Source of the DNA: Bradyrhizobium sp. NFR13
GTDB taxonomy: Bacteria > Pseudomonadota > Alphaproteobacteria > Rhizobiales > Xanthobacteraceae
Length of the DNA: 64,000 nt
Direction: 5' to 3'
Assembly (NCBI RefSeq): GCF_900114605.1
Contig: NZ_FOTP01000002.1
Coordinates: 682,001 to 746,000 of the forward strand
Part shown: positions 40,784 to 49,057 of the stretch, one piece after another
Numbering within the stretch: position 1 is the first letter of the stretch
How the letters are laid out: each line of letters starts with the position of its first letter
Made by a program: the position numbers and the translations under genes
The notes under the pieces: model-generated
The model's input: the letters and a program-made list of their open reading frames with translations, nothing else
Told to the model about the DNA's origin: nothing
The model's database searches: none

Positions 40784-42445
40784 ATGGATTCGAGGATATT
40801 GGACGTGGGTGCATTTCAATTGTCGCGTGAACCAGGGGACAAGAACCGTTTTCTGAGCAGCACGATGTTTTCCGGCAGCCTCCTGCGGATTGCGCTGGTT
40901 GCCATGGCCGGCATGACCGTGGCGGCGCCTGCCGATGCCGCGGTGTTCTGGACCGACGAAAACCCGATGATCATGCGGGAGATCGAACCGCTGCCGCCGC
41001 AACCGCAGCAGCGCCAGAGGAAGCTGAAGCACCTCGGCGCCAAACTCGAAAAGCAGGTCAAGGACCACGCCAAGCCGGTCGGTCCGCTGGTCATCGCCAT
41101 CTCGATCGAGCGCCAGTCCCTGCGGGTATTCGACGCCAACGGCCTGTTCGCGGAAACGCCGGTCTCCACCGGCATGCGCGGCCATTCGACGCCCATGGGC
41201 GTGTTCAGCATCATCCAGAAGAACAAATGGCACCGCTCCAACATCTATAGCGGCGCGCCGATGCCCTATATGCAGCGTATCACCTGGTCGGGCATTGCTC
41301 TGCATGCCGGTGCGCTGCCAGGCTATCCAGCATCCCACGGCTGCATCCGCATGCCGATGGCCTTTGCGACCAGGATCTGGGGCTGGACCCGCATGGGCGC
41401 CCGCGTGATCATCGCGCCCGGCGAACTCTCTCCTGCGGATATTTCGCATCCCCTGCTCGTCGCTCAGAAGGCGGCGACGGTTCCGGTCGCGGCAGCTGTG
41501 CCTCAAGACGTCCAGACGCCGCCAAAGGCTGACAGGGCGTCGGCAGATGCGAAGCCCGATGACCTCGGTCTGAGGCCATCCGCCGCCGATCGCACCAAGA
41601 CGCAGGACAAGACCCAGACTGCCGATGCCAGCAATGCGATGGCAAAACCGGCGCCTGCGACTGTGATGTCGGACGCCGCACCCGCGAAGGTCGAAGGCAC
41701 CGTCAAAGCCGCCGAACCCGAAATCATGACGCGCCGCGATCTCGACGCCGCCATTGCCAAAGTCGTGGAACTGCCAACGACCGAGGTCAAATCAACTGAG
41801 ACCGTTGCGGAAGCGCCAGCCAAGGTTGAACCTGCCAAGACAGAAGCCCCGAAGGCGGAAGTTGCAAAGGCTGACGCAGCGCCGGTCACCGCCCCTGCGC
41901 TCGACGCCAAGAAGGACGAAACGCGCCCCGCCGATTCAGCCAAGGCCGAGATCAAGCCCGAGATGCCTGCGGCGCCCGCTGCCGATGCGACGCCAAAGCG
42001 CTCCGGCCAGATTGCCGTGCTGGTCAGCGGCAAGGACGGCAAGCTCTATGTGCGGCAGAATTTCGCGCCGTTGTTCGAGACGCCGATCGCGATCAAACCC
42101 AGCGATCGCCCGCTGGGCACCCACGTGTTCACCGCCCGCACCGACAAGGATGACGCCAAGGCGTTTCGCTGGACCGCGGTGTCGCTGCCCGCCGTCCCGC
42201 GTCGCGCCGATGAGGACGACAATGTCTCGCGTCGCCGCAAGTCCACCGGTGCGGTTGAAGTGAAAACCCGGCCGCTGCCAAACAGCGCCGCAGAGGCGCT
42301 CGACCGCCTGAGCATCCCGGCGGATGCCATGGCCCAGATCACCGAAGCGCTGGCGAGTGGCGGCTCCATCGTGGTGTCCGATCAAGGCATTGCCGCCGGC
42401 GGCGAAACCGGCCAGGGCACCGAATTCGTGGTGCCGCTGCGCTAG
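40784..42445 (+). CDS. L,D-transpeptidase (YkuD) with long proline/alanine/lysine-rich linker
   Basis: The 553-residue envelope protein has a signal segment near residues 30-52, then a YkuD catalytic domain (about 100-210). The domain includes H174 and the S-H-G-C-x-R motif with nucleophile C187 and R189. A disordered linker of over 150 residues rich in Ala, Pro, Lys and Glu follows. A C-terminal domain (VLVSGKDGKLYVRQNFAPLF then LGTHVFTARTD) resembles another YkuD-type or cell-wall-sensing module. Such enzymes cross-link peptidoglycan or attach proteins to it. A GTG at 40805 after GAGGA is an equally plausible start. Confidence 0.9.
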   Translation: MDSRILDVGAFQLSREPGDKNRFLSSTMFSGSLLRIALVAMAGMTVAAPADAAVFWTDENPMIMREIEPLPPQPQQRQRKLKHLGAKLEKQVKDHAKPVGPLVIAISIERQSLRVFDANGLFAETPVSTGMRGHSTPMGVFSIIQKNKWHRSNIYSGAPMPYMQRITWSGIALHAGALPGYPASHGCIRMPMAFATRIWGWTRMGARVIIAPGELSPADISHPLLVAQKAATVPVAAAVPQDVQTPPKADRASADAKPDDLGLRPSAADRTKTQDKTQTADASNAMAKPAPATVMSDAAPAKVEGTVKAAEPEIMTRRDLDAAIAKVVELPTTEVKSTETVAEAPAKVEPAKTEAPKAEVAKADAAPVTAPALDAKKDETRPADSAKAEIKPEMPAAPAADATPKRSGQIAVLVSGKDGKLYVRQNFAPLFETPIAIKPSDRPLGTHVFTARTDKDDAKAFRWTAVSLPAVPRRADEDDNVSRRRKSTGAVEVKTRPLPNSAAEALDRLSIPADAMAQITEALASGGSIVVSDQGIAAGGETGQGTEFVVPLR

Positions 42446-42535
42446 CCTCGCAGCTCCTGCCCTGTAACAGCTTGTTGAGTGCGTCATCCCCGAGATGACG
42501 CTACTCTGCGCGCGAAACATGCTGGGCTACGACGA

Positions 42536-43120
42536 ATGGCGCTGATCAATCGCAGGCAAATACTGACAACAGCACTGGGCGCGGCAAGTGCTGCGGCGCT
42601 CGCACGTCACGCCTCGGCACAAGGCGCCGTGAGCCGCATGACCGCCTATGGCTTCTCGTTTCCCGGCCTCAAGGGTGGCGAGATCAAGCTGGCGGATTAC
42701 GCCGGCCGTCCGATCATGGTGGTCAACACCGCCTCGCAATGCGGCTTCACCCCGCAATATACGGGGCTTCAGACACTATGGACCGAGTTCCGTGAGCGCG
42801 GCCTGATGATCATCGGCGTGCCATCCAACGATTTCGGCGGACAGGAGCCAGGCGGAACCAAGGAGATCGCCGACATTGCCGAGGGACATTTCGGCATCGG
42901 CTTCCCGATGGCCGCCAAGACCGTCGTGAAGGGACCGAACGCGCACCCGTTCTACAAATGGGCGGCAGAGGCCCGGCCGCGCGATCTGCCGCGCTGGAAT
43001 TTTCACAAATATCTGGTCGGACGCGACGGCTACCTCACCGACGCCTTTGCCTCCGAATTCGAGCCGACCGACACGCGCATCAAGACCGCCGTCGGACGGG
43101 CGTTGAGCACAGCCTCATAG
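42536..43120 (+). CDS. Glutathione peroxidase family protein with Tat signal
   Basis: This 194-residue peroxidase has a twin-arginine signal (NRRQILTTALGAASAAALA) and the family tetrad: C69 in NTASQCGFTP, Q103 in SNDFGGQEPG, and W154/N155 in WNFHKYLV. It therefore uses cysteine, not selenocysteine, and would reduce peroxides in the periplasm using thioredoxin or glutathione-like donors. The start at 42536 keeps the Tat motif near the N-terminus; the frame is open 57 bases further up. Confidence 0.88.
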   Translation: MALINRRQILTTALGAASAAALARHASAQGAVSRMTAYGFSFPGLKGGEIKLADYAGRPIMVVNTASQCGFTPQYTGLQTLWTEFRERGLMIIGVPSNDFGGQEPGGTKEIADIAEGHFGIGFPMAAKTVVKGPNAHPFYKWAAEARPRDLPRWNFHKYLVGRDGYLTDAFASEFEPTDTRIKTAVGRALSTAS

Positions 43121-43196
43121 CGACATCTGCAGTGTCACGCCGGCGCAGGACGGCCGCATCGCAGCTGGCATGAGCCCGCGATCACGATGTCTCACT

Positions 43197-43426
43197 GTCA
43201 TTCCGGGGCGCGCGTCGCCGGCGAAGCCGCGAAATGCGAACCTCGGCTACTCCACGTGGAGTGGCGGGGAAAATCCCGATCCAAGCTCGTCATTCCGGGG
43301 CGCATGAAAGCGGCGAAGCCGCTGCAATGCGAACCCGGAATCCCGACATGTTTGGCGCGGTTGGAGACTCCCATGCTGAGATTCCGGGTTCACGTGCGCG
43401 AAGGCGCGCCCGTGCCCCGGAATGAC
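43197..43426. repeat. Dispersed GTCATTCCGGGGC repeat elements
   Basis: The motif GTCATTCCGGGGC occurs at 43197 and again at 43289. Its inverted form GCCCCGGAATGAC closes the second element at 43414-43426. Inner segments such as GCGAACCCGGAATC and GATTCCGGGTTC pair as well, so the 43289-43426 unit can fold into a long hairpin. The first copy is shortened. Elements with this outer sequence are common intergenic repeats in Bradyrhizobium-type genomes. Confidence 0.75.
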
Positions 43427-44239
43427 AGTTTGGAGCGAGGAAACGTCCTTAAACATTTTTTCCTATCTCCCGTTGACAACATCCCTTCAAGGACTATTAT
43501 CCCCTCTGTCCTGCCCCACCGAGAGGGGCGATCGCGATCGTCACGTTCGCGGGGTGGGATGCGGTGGACGCCGGAGATGCGGCGTTACGCGGTTCACGGG
43601 TGACGTCTGTCTTCGGGCAGGACGGATCTGCGCCAGCACTGCCACTGGCAAGGACACGGCCGGCCTTGAGATGGAAAGATCCCTGGACAGTGTGACGGAC
43701 GACCAAGTCAAAACGCGTCCGGCTTACTCGCTTGAGGCTCCCTGTCCCATTCGCCCTGGGACTGTAATTTTGGTGATGGGATCGTTCGCCATGGCAACGC
43801 GCAAGCAACCGAAAAAACACCGCAGGCGGAACGCCGGGCACTTCGCCCAGCGCGTCCGAAAGTCCTGATGCACATTACCCTTGCGGAAGACCGCATCGCA
43901 TCAGGCCCAAGGGTGCAACGGGCACCCGGCGTTCCGCACGCCCTCTTTCAGGAGGGTGGGAATGCGAAACACGACGGCGCCCCCGCGCCGCAAACAACAG
44001 GGGTGATGATGCATGTCTGGAGAACAGTGGCTGTTTGACAGTTGAATCCGCAAGACACCCGCAAACCGGCCATCCCGTTGTCTGGTTGCGCCCAACCGAT
44101 GCCGGGTTCGGCCGTCAGCGTGCCACTGGGGATAAGGTCCAACCCCATGGTGGAACAGCCTGAAATCGGGCTAAACTTCCGCTCGATTTCATGTTCGGTC
44201 GGCCGGCATTGCGGCTGACCTGCGTTTCGGGAGGACACC
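43427..44239. other. Long gap without a recognised gene; structured, repeat-like DNA
   Basis: No convincing gene is visible in these 813 bases. The sequence has features seen in repetitive intergenic DNA of this group: CCCCACCGAGAGGGGCGATC near 43512, GGTGCAACGGGCACCCGG near 43913, and GACAGTTGAATCCG near 44036. A 25-codon frame at 43791-43868 gives a very basic peptide (MATRKQPKKHRRRNAGHFAQ...) without a ribosome site. The right end must hold the promoter of the deacetylase gene. Confidence 0.5.
43826..43937. repeat. 13-bp perfect inverted repeat spanning 112 bases
   Basis: GCGGAACGCCGGG at 43826-43838 is matched by its exact reverse complement CCCGGCGTTCCGC at 43925-43937. The 86 bases between contain CTTCGCCCAGCG and a CATCGCATCAGG segment. 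The long-range pairing suggests a structured transcript or a relic of a mobile repeat. Confidence 0.65.
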
Positions 44240-45178
44240 ATGCGCAGTGCGGCAGGTTTGATCTTGGCGAGCGCGGTTTCATTGTGGACAGCCGGCGCAC
44301 AGGCGCAGGCGCCCAAAGCCGGTGCCCCAGCGCCCGCCCCCGCGGCAACGCCTGCTCCGGCTCCCGCGGCCGCACCTGCTTCCGCCAAATCGACCTGCGC
44401 CAATCCCGATGCGCTCGGCGTCAGCCGCGTGGTTGAAATCGACACGACGGGTGGTCCGGGCTTCGGCTTCGAACATTTCAAGCAACTCGACTTCCTGCGC
44501 GACAAGGAAGTAGTGCTCACCTTCGACGACGGCCCGTGGCAGACCACAACGCCGACCGTGTTGAAGACGCTCGCCGATGAATGCGTCAAGGCGGTGTTCT
44601 TCCCGATCGGCAAGCACGCTACCTATTATCCGGAAGTGCTCAAGCAGGTCGCCGCGGCCGGCCATACTATCGGCGGACACACCTGGGCTCATATCGCGCT
44701 GACCAACAAGAAGCTGACCCAGCAGCAGCGTATCGATGAAATCGAGAAAGGCTTCAGCGCCGTGAAATGGGCACTCGGCTCAGCCCCTGCTCCGTTCTTC
44801 CGTGCTCCGGCGCTGCAGCACCCGCCGGAGATCGTCACCTATCTCGGCACGCGCAACATGGCGATCTTCTCCTGCGACATAGACTCGTTCGACTTCAAGA
44901 CGCGCAAGTCCGAACAGGTCATCACCAATGTGATGACCAAACTCGACAAGCTCGGCAAGGGCATCATCCTGATGCACGATTTCCAGAAGCACACCGCCGA
45001 AGCGCTGCCGACCCTGCTGCGCAAGCTCAAGGCTGGTGGCTACAAGGTCGTGCATATGCGCGCCAAGGCGCCGGTGCAGACCATCGCCTCTTATGATGAA
45101 GCGATCGTCAAGGACGCCAAGCTGCCGACCGTGAGCTCACGCCCCGTCAACAGCGTCGTCCAGACGATCTCGGAATAA
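44240..45178 (+). CDS. Polysaccharide deacetylase (NodB domain), secreted
   Basis: A 312-residue exported enzyme with a signal peptide and an Ala/Pro-rich linker before a NodB domain. The catalytic motifs are TFDDGP (D96/D97), HTWAH (H147, H151), the R-x-P loop at R188 and LMHD near the end. It would remove acetyl or N-acetyl groups from cell-wall or surface polysaccharide, metal dependent. The ATG at 44240 has GGGAGG upstream. The next gene begins 22 bases after the stop, possibly cotranscribed. Confidence 0.9.
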   Translation: MRSAAGLILASAVSLWTAGAQAQAPKAGAPAPAPAATPAPAPAAAPASAKSTCANPDALGVSRVVEIDTTGGPGFGFEHFKQLDFLRDKEVVLTFDDGPWQTTTPTVLKTLADECVKAVFFPIGKHATYYPEVLKQVAAAGHTIGGHTWAHIALTNKKLTQQQRIDEIEKGFSAVKWALGSAPAPFFRAPALQHPPEIVTYLGTRNMAIFSCDIDSFDFKTRKSEQVITNVMTKLDKLGKGIILMHDFQKHTAEALPTLLRKLKAGGYKVVHMRAKAPVQTIASYDEAIVKDAKLPTVSSRPVNSVVQTISE

Positions 45179-45200
45179 TGAGGACTCGTCGACGCTCCTG

Positions 45201-45758
45201 ATGCCCGCATTTCGTTTCAACGGCTACGTCATCGTCTCGGCGGACGGCATGCTCGCCGACGCCAGTGGCGTGATGCCCGATACGCTCAAATTTCCCGGTG
45301 ACCTCGCCTTTTTCACCGCCGGCCTCGACCGCGCCGATCTAATCGTGCACGGCAAACATTCGTTCGAGGATCAGCCGAACTCACCGAAGCGCAAGCGCAT
45401 TGTCGTCAGCCGCAGCATCGCTGCCATAGGCGCCGATCCCGAAAACAACAAAGCCACGCTGTGGAATCCGGCCGGCGCATCTTTCGAGGACGCTTGCACG
45501 CATGCGGGCGTTCATGCCGGCACCGTCGCCGTCATCGGCGGCCCCGGCGTCTTCGAGATGTTCTTTGATCGCATCGACGTGTTCTGGCTGTCGCAGGCGC
45601 CGCATGTCCACCTGCCCGGCGGCGAGGGATGTTTCCCCGGCGTCCCCGAACGATCGCCGCAGGACATTCTCTCCAGTCACGGCTTGCAGGCGAGCGAGGT
45701 TCAGATCCTCGACGCTGCACATGAAGTCACGGTGACGGCCTGGCGGCGGGCGTCCTGA
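45201..45758 (+). CDS. Dihydrofolate reductase / RibD C-terminal-like protein
   Basis: This 185-residue protein has the DHFR-like fold: FNGYVIVSADGMLAD at the start, and TVAVIGGPGVFEMFFDRIDVFWLS for the cofactor-binding strand. It belongs to the 'dihydrofolate reductase family' branch related to RibD, not to true FolA. It probably binds NADPH and reduces a pteridine or pyrimidine-like compound, but this is not shown. Convergent with the DoxX gene. Confidence 0.8.
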   Translation: MPAFRFNGYVIVSADGMLADASGVMPDTLKFPGDLAFFTAGLDRADLIVHGKHSFEDQPNSPKRKRIVVSRSIAAIGADPENNKATLWNPAGASFEDACTHAGVHAGTVAVIGGPGVFEMFFDRIDVFWLSQAPHVHLPGGEGCFPGVPERSPQDILSSHGLQASEVQILDAAHEVTVTAWRRAS

Positions 45759-45765
45759 GCGAGGA

Positions 45766-46221
45766 CTACACTTCGTTGTAGCCGCCCGGCAGTCGCGTAC
45801 TGCGGCCGATACCGGCGATCATGAAGAGGCCGCCGATCAGCGACAGGTTCTTCAGCGCGTGAATCATCTGGTTCTTGGCTTCAGGACCGGTCAGGTTCCA
45901 GAAGTCGTGGAAGTAGAAGGTTGCGGCCATCACGAACAACACCAGCACCAGGGCGAAGAAGCGCGCGCCCAGGTTCAGCGCGACAAGGATACCGCCGACC
46001 AGTTCCAGCGTTGCAACGGCGATTGCGAGGATCTGCTTCAGTTCCATGCCAGCCAGCCCTTCGAGCTGCGTCGCATAGGGCGTCACGATCGCAGGAATCG
46101 TCGGGATAACCTTGTTCGCGATCGCATCTGCCGTTCCGCTGAGGTCAAGAAACTTGGATGCGCCGGACGCAATGAAAATCACGGCAAAGAGAATGCGCCC
46201 GAAAGTAATAAACGCTGGCAT
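45766..46221 (-). CDS. DoxX family membrane protein
   Basis: A 151-residue protein with four transmembrane helices and the DoxX features FGRILFAVIFIASGASKFLD, LAIAVATLELVGGILVAL and TFYFHDFW. DoxX-type proteins are small inner-membrane proteins tied to redox or thiosulfate metabolism in a few cases. The start is ATG at 46221 without a strong ribosome site. Downstream of the malic enzyme on the same strand, but separated by a hairpin. Confidence 0.88.
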   Translation of the reverse strand: MPAFITFGRILFAVIFIASGASKFLDLSGTADAIANKVIPTIPAIVTPYATQLEGLAGMELKQILAIAVATLELVGGILVALNLGARFFALVLVLFVMAATFYFHDFWNLTGPEAKNQMIHALKNLSLIGGLFMIAGIGRSTRLPGGYNEV

Positions 46222-46306
46222 TGGTCGGCCTCGCTGGACTGCAATGAATACTTGTCGAAATACGCGACGAGTATGATCATTCCATCACATTTTTCAAACG
46301 AACAAA

Positions 46307-46331
46307 TGGATGACGTCACTGGAGTCATCCA
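46307..46331 (-). terminator. Possible terminator after malic enzyme
   Basis: TGGATGAC and GTCATCCA form an 8-bp stem around a nine-base loop (GTCACTGGA). On the minus strand the stem is followed by TTTGTTCG. It lies 84 bases beyond the malic enzyme stop, so it may end that transcript. Confidence 0.5.
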
Positions 46332-46414
46332 CTTGTCGCGATGCCGTTCAGATCGGCGAACTATCCAAAAGCGCAATGGCCGAAAAGCGTCCAGCCAGCG
46401 CGAGATTGGACACG

Positions 46415-48724
46415 CTAGCCGAACAGGCTCGCCTGCGGACGCCCAGCCCGCTCCTGCGCCTCTACGGCAGCCACCGCCGTCATGTTGAGGATACCACGCG
46501 CTGTCACCCCCGGCGTCAGGATATGCGCCGGACGCGCCGGGCCGATCAGGATCGGGCCGACCGGGAGCGCATCGGCCAGCGTCTTGATCATCTGATAGGC
46601 GACATTGGCGGCATCGAGCGTCGGCATGATGAGGACGTTCGCCGAGCCTTCGAGCTTCGAATGCGGGAGCACGATCTTGCGGGCCGCTTCCGACAGCGCA
46701 GTGTCGCCCTGCATTTCGCCATCGGACTCGATTTCCGGATGCTTCTCGCGCAGCAATGCTGCGGCGCGGCGCATCTTGCGCGAAGAGTCCGTGTCGTAGC
46801 TGCCGAAGTCAGAATGCGACACGAAAGCGATCTTCGGCTTCATGGCGAAGCGCTGCACGTGGTTCGCAGCGAGCGCCGCGATTTCCGCAAGTTCTTCCGC
46901 GCTCGGATTCGGACGCACCTGCGTATCGGCGATGAAATGCGCACCCTTGCTGGTGATCATCAGCGACAGCGCTGCAAAATCGCTGACGCCCGGCAGGAAG
47001 CCGACGATCTCGCGCACATGGCGCAGATGACTCATGTAGCGGCCTTCGACGCCGCAGATCATTGCATCCGCCTCGCCGCGGATCACGGCGAGCGCGGCGA
47101 TCACCGTCGCATTGGTGCGGACGACCGTGCGCGCCGCATCCGGCGTCACGCCGCGACGGCCGGCGACATCGATATAGGACTGCACGTAGGAACGATAGCG
47201 CGGATCGTCCTCGGGATTGATGAGGTCGAAATCCTGACCCGGCTTGATCGACAGGCCAAAGCGCTTGATGCGCGCTTCCACGACCGACGGGCGACCGACG
47301 AGGATCGCGCGCGCCAGCTTCTCTTCCAGCACCACCTGCACGGCGCGCAGCACGCGCTCGTCTTCACCTTCGGCATAGATCACGCGCACCGGCTGGGTCT
47401 TCGCCTTCGCGAAGACCGGCTTCATCACCAGACCGGAGCGGAATGCGAAACGCTCGAGACCTGCGGCGTATTCCTCGAAATTGGCGATCGGGCGCGACGC
47501 CACGCCAGATTCCATCGCCGCCTTGGCGACGGCCGGCGCGATGCGCAGGATCAGGCGCGGATCGAACGGCGACGGGATCAGCGAGCCCGGACCGAAGCCC
47601 TGGGTTTCGGTCTCGAAGCCGGCAGTGACCGCATCGGACGGTGGATCCTGCGCAAGCTGCGCGATGGCATCGACGGCGGCAATCTTCATCGCCTCGTTGA
47701 TCGCCGTGGCGCCGCAATCCAGCGCGCCACGGAAGATGAAAGGGAAACAGAGGACGTTGTTGACCTGGTTCGGAAAGTCCGACCGGCCGGTGCAGATCAT
47801 CGCATCCGGGCGCGCCTTACGCGCTTCGTCCGGCATGATCTCCGGCGTCGGATTGGCCAGCGCCATCACCAGCGGCTTGTCGGCCATCGCCTTGACCATC
47901 TCGGGCTTCAGCACGCCCGGTGCCGAGACGCCCAGGAAAATATCGGCGCCGCCGATCACATCGCCGAGCACGCGCGCGTCGGTCTTCTGCGCATAGACCG
48001 CCTTCCAGCGGTCCATCAGCGTGTTGCGGCCCTCATGCACCACGCCGTCGATATCGCAGACCCAAATGTTTTTCTTCTGCGCGCCGAGCGACACCAGAAG
48101 ATTGAGACAGGCGATCGCCGCCGCGCCTGCGCCGGAGCAGACGATCTTGACGTCCTTGATGTTCTTGCCGTTGAGCAGCAGCGCATTCTTGATCGCTGCG
48201 CCAACGATGATGGCCGTGCCATGCTGGTCGTCGTGGAACACCGGGATCTTCATGCGCTCCTTGAGCTGCGCCTCGATCTCGAAACACTCCGGTCCCTTGA
48301 TGTCTTCCAGGTTGATGCCGCCGAAGGTCGGCTCCAGCGCGGAGACGGTCTCAACCACGCGCTCGATGGTGTCGGCCGCGATCTCGATGTCGAAGACATC
48401 GATGCCGGCGAACTTCTTGAACAGAACAGCCTTGCCTTCCATCACCGGCTTCGACGCCAGCGGGCCGATATTGCCGAGACCGAGGACGGCCGTGCCGTTG
48501 GAGACGACGGCCACGAGATTGGCGCGGGAGGTCAGTGCCGCGGCTTCGTTGGGATCGGCGGCAATGGCGAGACAGGGAGCCGCCACGCCCGGCGAATAGG
48601 CCAGCGCCAGATCGCGCTGGTTGGCAAGCGGCTTGGTGGCCTGGATTTCCAGCTTACCCGGCTTGGGAAGGCGATGATACGCAAGCGCAGCGCGCGAAAG
48701 ATCGTCGGAGGATGAAGAAGACAT
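46415..48724 (-). CDS. maeB: NADP-dependent malic enzyme, hybrid with phosphotransacetylase-like domain
   Basis: The 769-residue protein has the malic-enzyme part in the first 430 residues: [18 protein letters not shown], the metal/catalytic region [15 protein letters not shown], and nucleotide site [18 protein letters not shown] phosphotransacetylase-like C-terminal part ([43 protein letters not shown]) is typical of MaeB. It converts malate to pyruvate with NADP and makes NADPH. The extra domain is a regulatory remnant. The start at 48724 has CGGAG upstream; a 243-base open extension above it is unlikely to be translated. Confidence 0.93.
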   Translation of the reverse strand: MSSSSSDDLSRAALAYHRLPKPGKLEIQATKPLANQRDLALAYSPGVAAPCLAIAADPNEAAALTSRANLVAVVSNGTAVLGLGNIGPLASKPVMEGKAVLFKKFAGIDVFDIEIAADTIERVVETVSALEPTFGGINLEDIKGPECFEIEAQLKERMKIPVFHDDQHGTAIIVGAAIKNALLLNGKNIKDVKIVCSGAGAAAIACLNLLVSLGAQKKNIWVCDIDGVVHEGRNTLMDRWKAVYAQKTDARVLGDVIGGADIFLGVSAPGVLKPEMVKAMADKPLVMALANPTPEIMPDEARKARPDAMICTGRSDFPNQVNNVLCFPFIFRGALDCGATAINEAMKIAAVDAIAQLAQDPPSDAVTAGFETETQGFGPGSLIPSPFDPRLILRIAPAVAKAAMESGVASRPIANFEEYAAGLERFAFRSGLVMKPVFAKAKTQPVRVIYAEGEDERVLRAVQVVLEEKLARAILVGRPSVVEARIKRFGLSIKPGQDFDLINPEDDPRYRSYVQSYIDVAGRRGVTPDAARTVVRTNATVIAALAVIRGEADAMICGVEGRYMSHLRHVREIVGFLPGVSDFAALSLMITSKGAHFIADTQVRPNPSAEELAEIAALAANHVQRFAMKPKIAFVSHSDFGSYDTDSSRKMRRAAALLREKHPEIESDGEMQGDTALSEAARKIVLPHSKLEGSANVLIMPTLDAANVAYQMIKTLADALPVGPILIGPARPAHILTPGVTARGILNMTAVAAVEAQERAGRPQASLFG

Positions 48725-49057
48725 GCGTGCTCCGGGCGGGGCCGAACGGAAGGGACTGGTGAAGGGATAGTTCGGCGAATTCTGCGTGATGTCTATCGTG
48801 CCGGACGGCCCGGACGCAACCGCCCCAATTCGCATGTCTGTGACCTCTTCCCTCCCCGGCCAAGCCTTTTCCATCCTGAACCGACCGACGCGAGCAAGCG
48901 TTTCAAGAAGCAACCGCCCCTTGCCCGGCCAGGGTGGAACAAGGTACCTTGGTGCCACCACACGCAAATGTGTCTGATGATGTTTTGGCGCTGAAATTCG
49001 ATCGTTGGCGGAAGTCAGGCATTTGCTCGTCGCATCGGCCGCCAGCGGAGAAATCAG
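48725..49057. other. Divergent promoter region between maeB and the 49058 gene
   Basis: These 333 bases separate two divergent genes. The most marked feature is at 48933-48959: GGTGG, then CAAGGTACCTTG (a perfect 12-base palindrome), then CCACC, giving a stem with small bulges. It is a candidate operator for one or both genes. I see no other gene here. Confidence 0.5.

Noticed and set aside
43791-43868. A 25-codon frame encoding a very basic peptide
   Set aside because: It has no ribosome site and lies in repeat-rich DNA, so I did not list it as a gene.
46310-48715. An open frame of 801 codons on the + strand
   Set aside because: It is antisense to maeB, Arg/His/Asp-rich and without domains. 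The malic enzyme on the other strand is certain.
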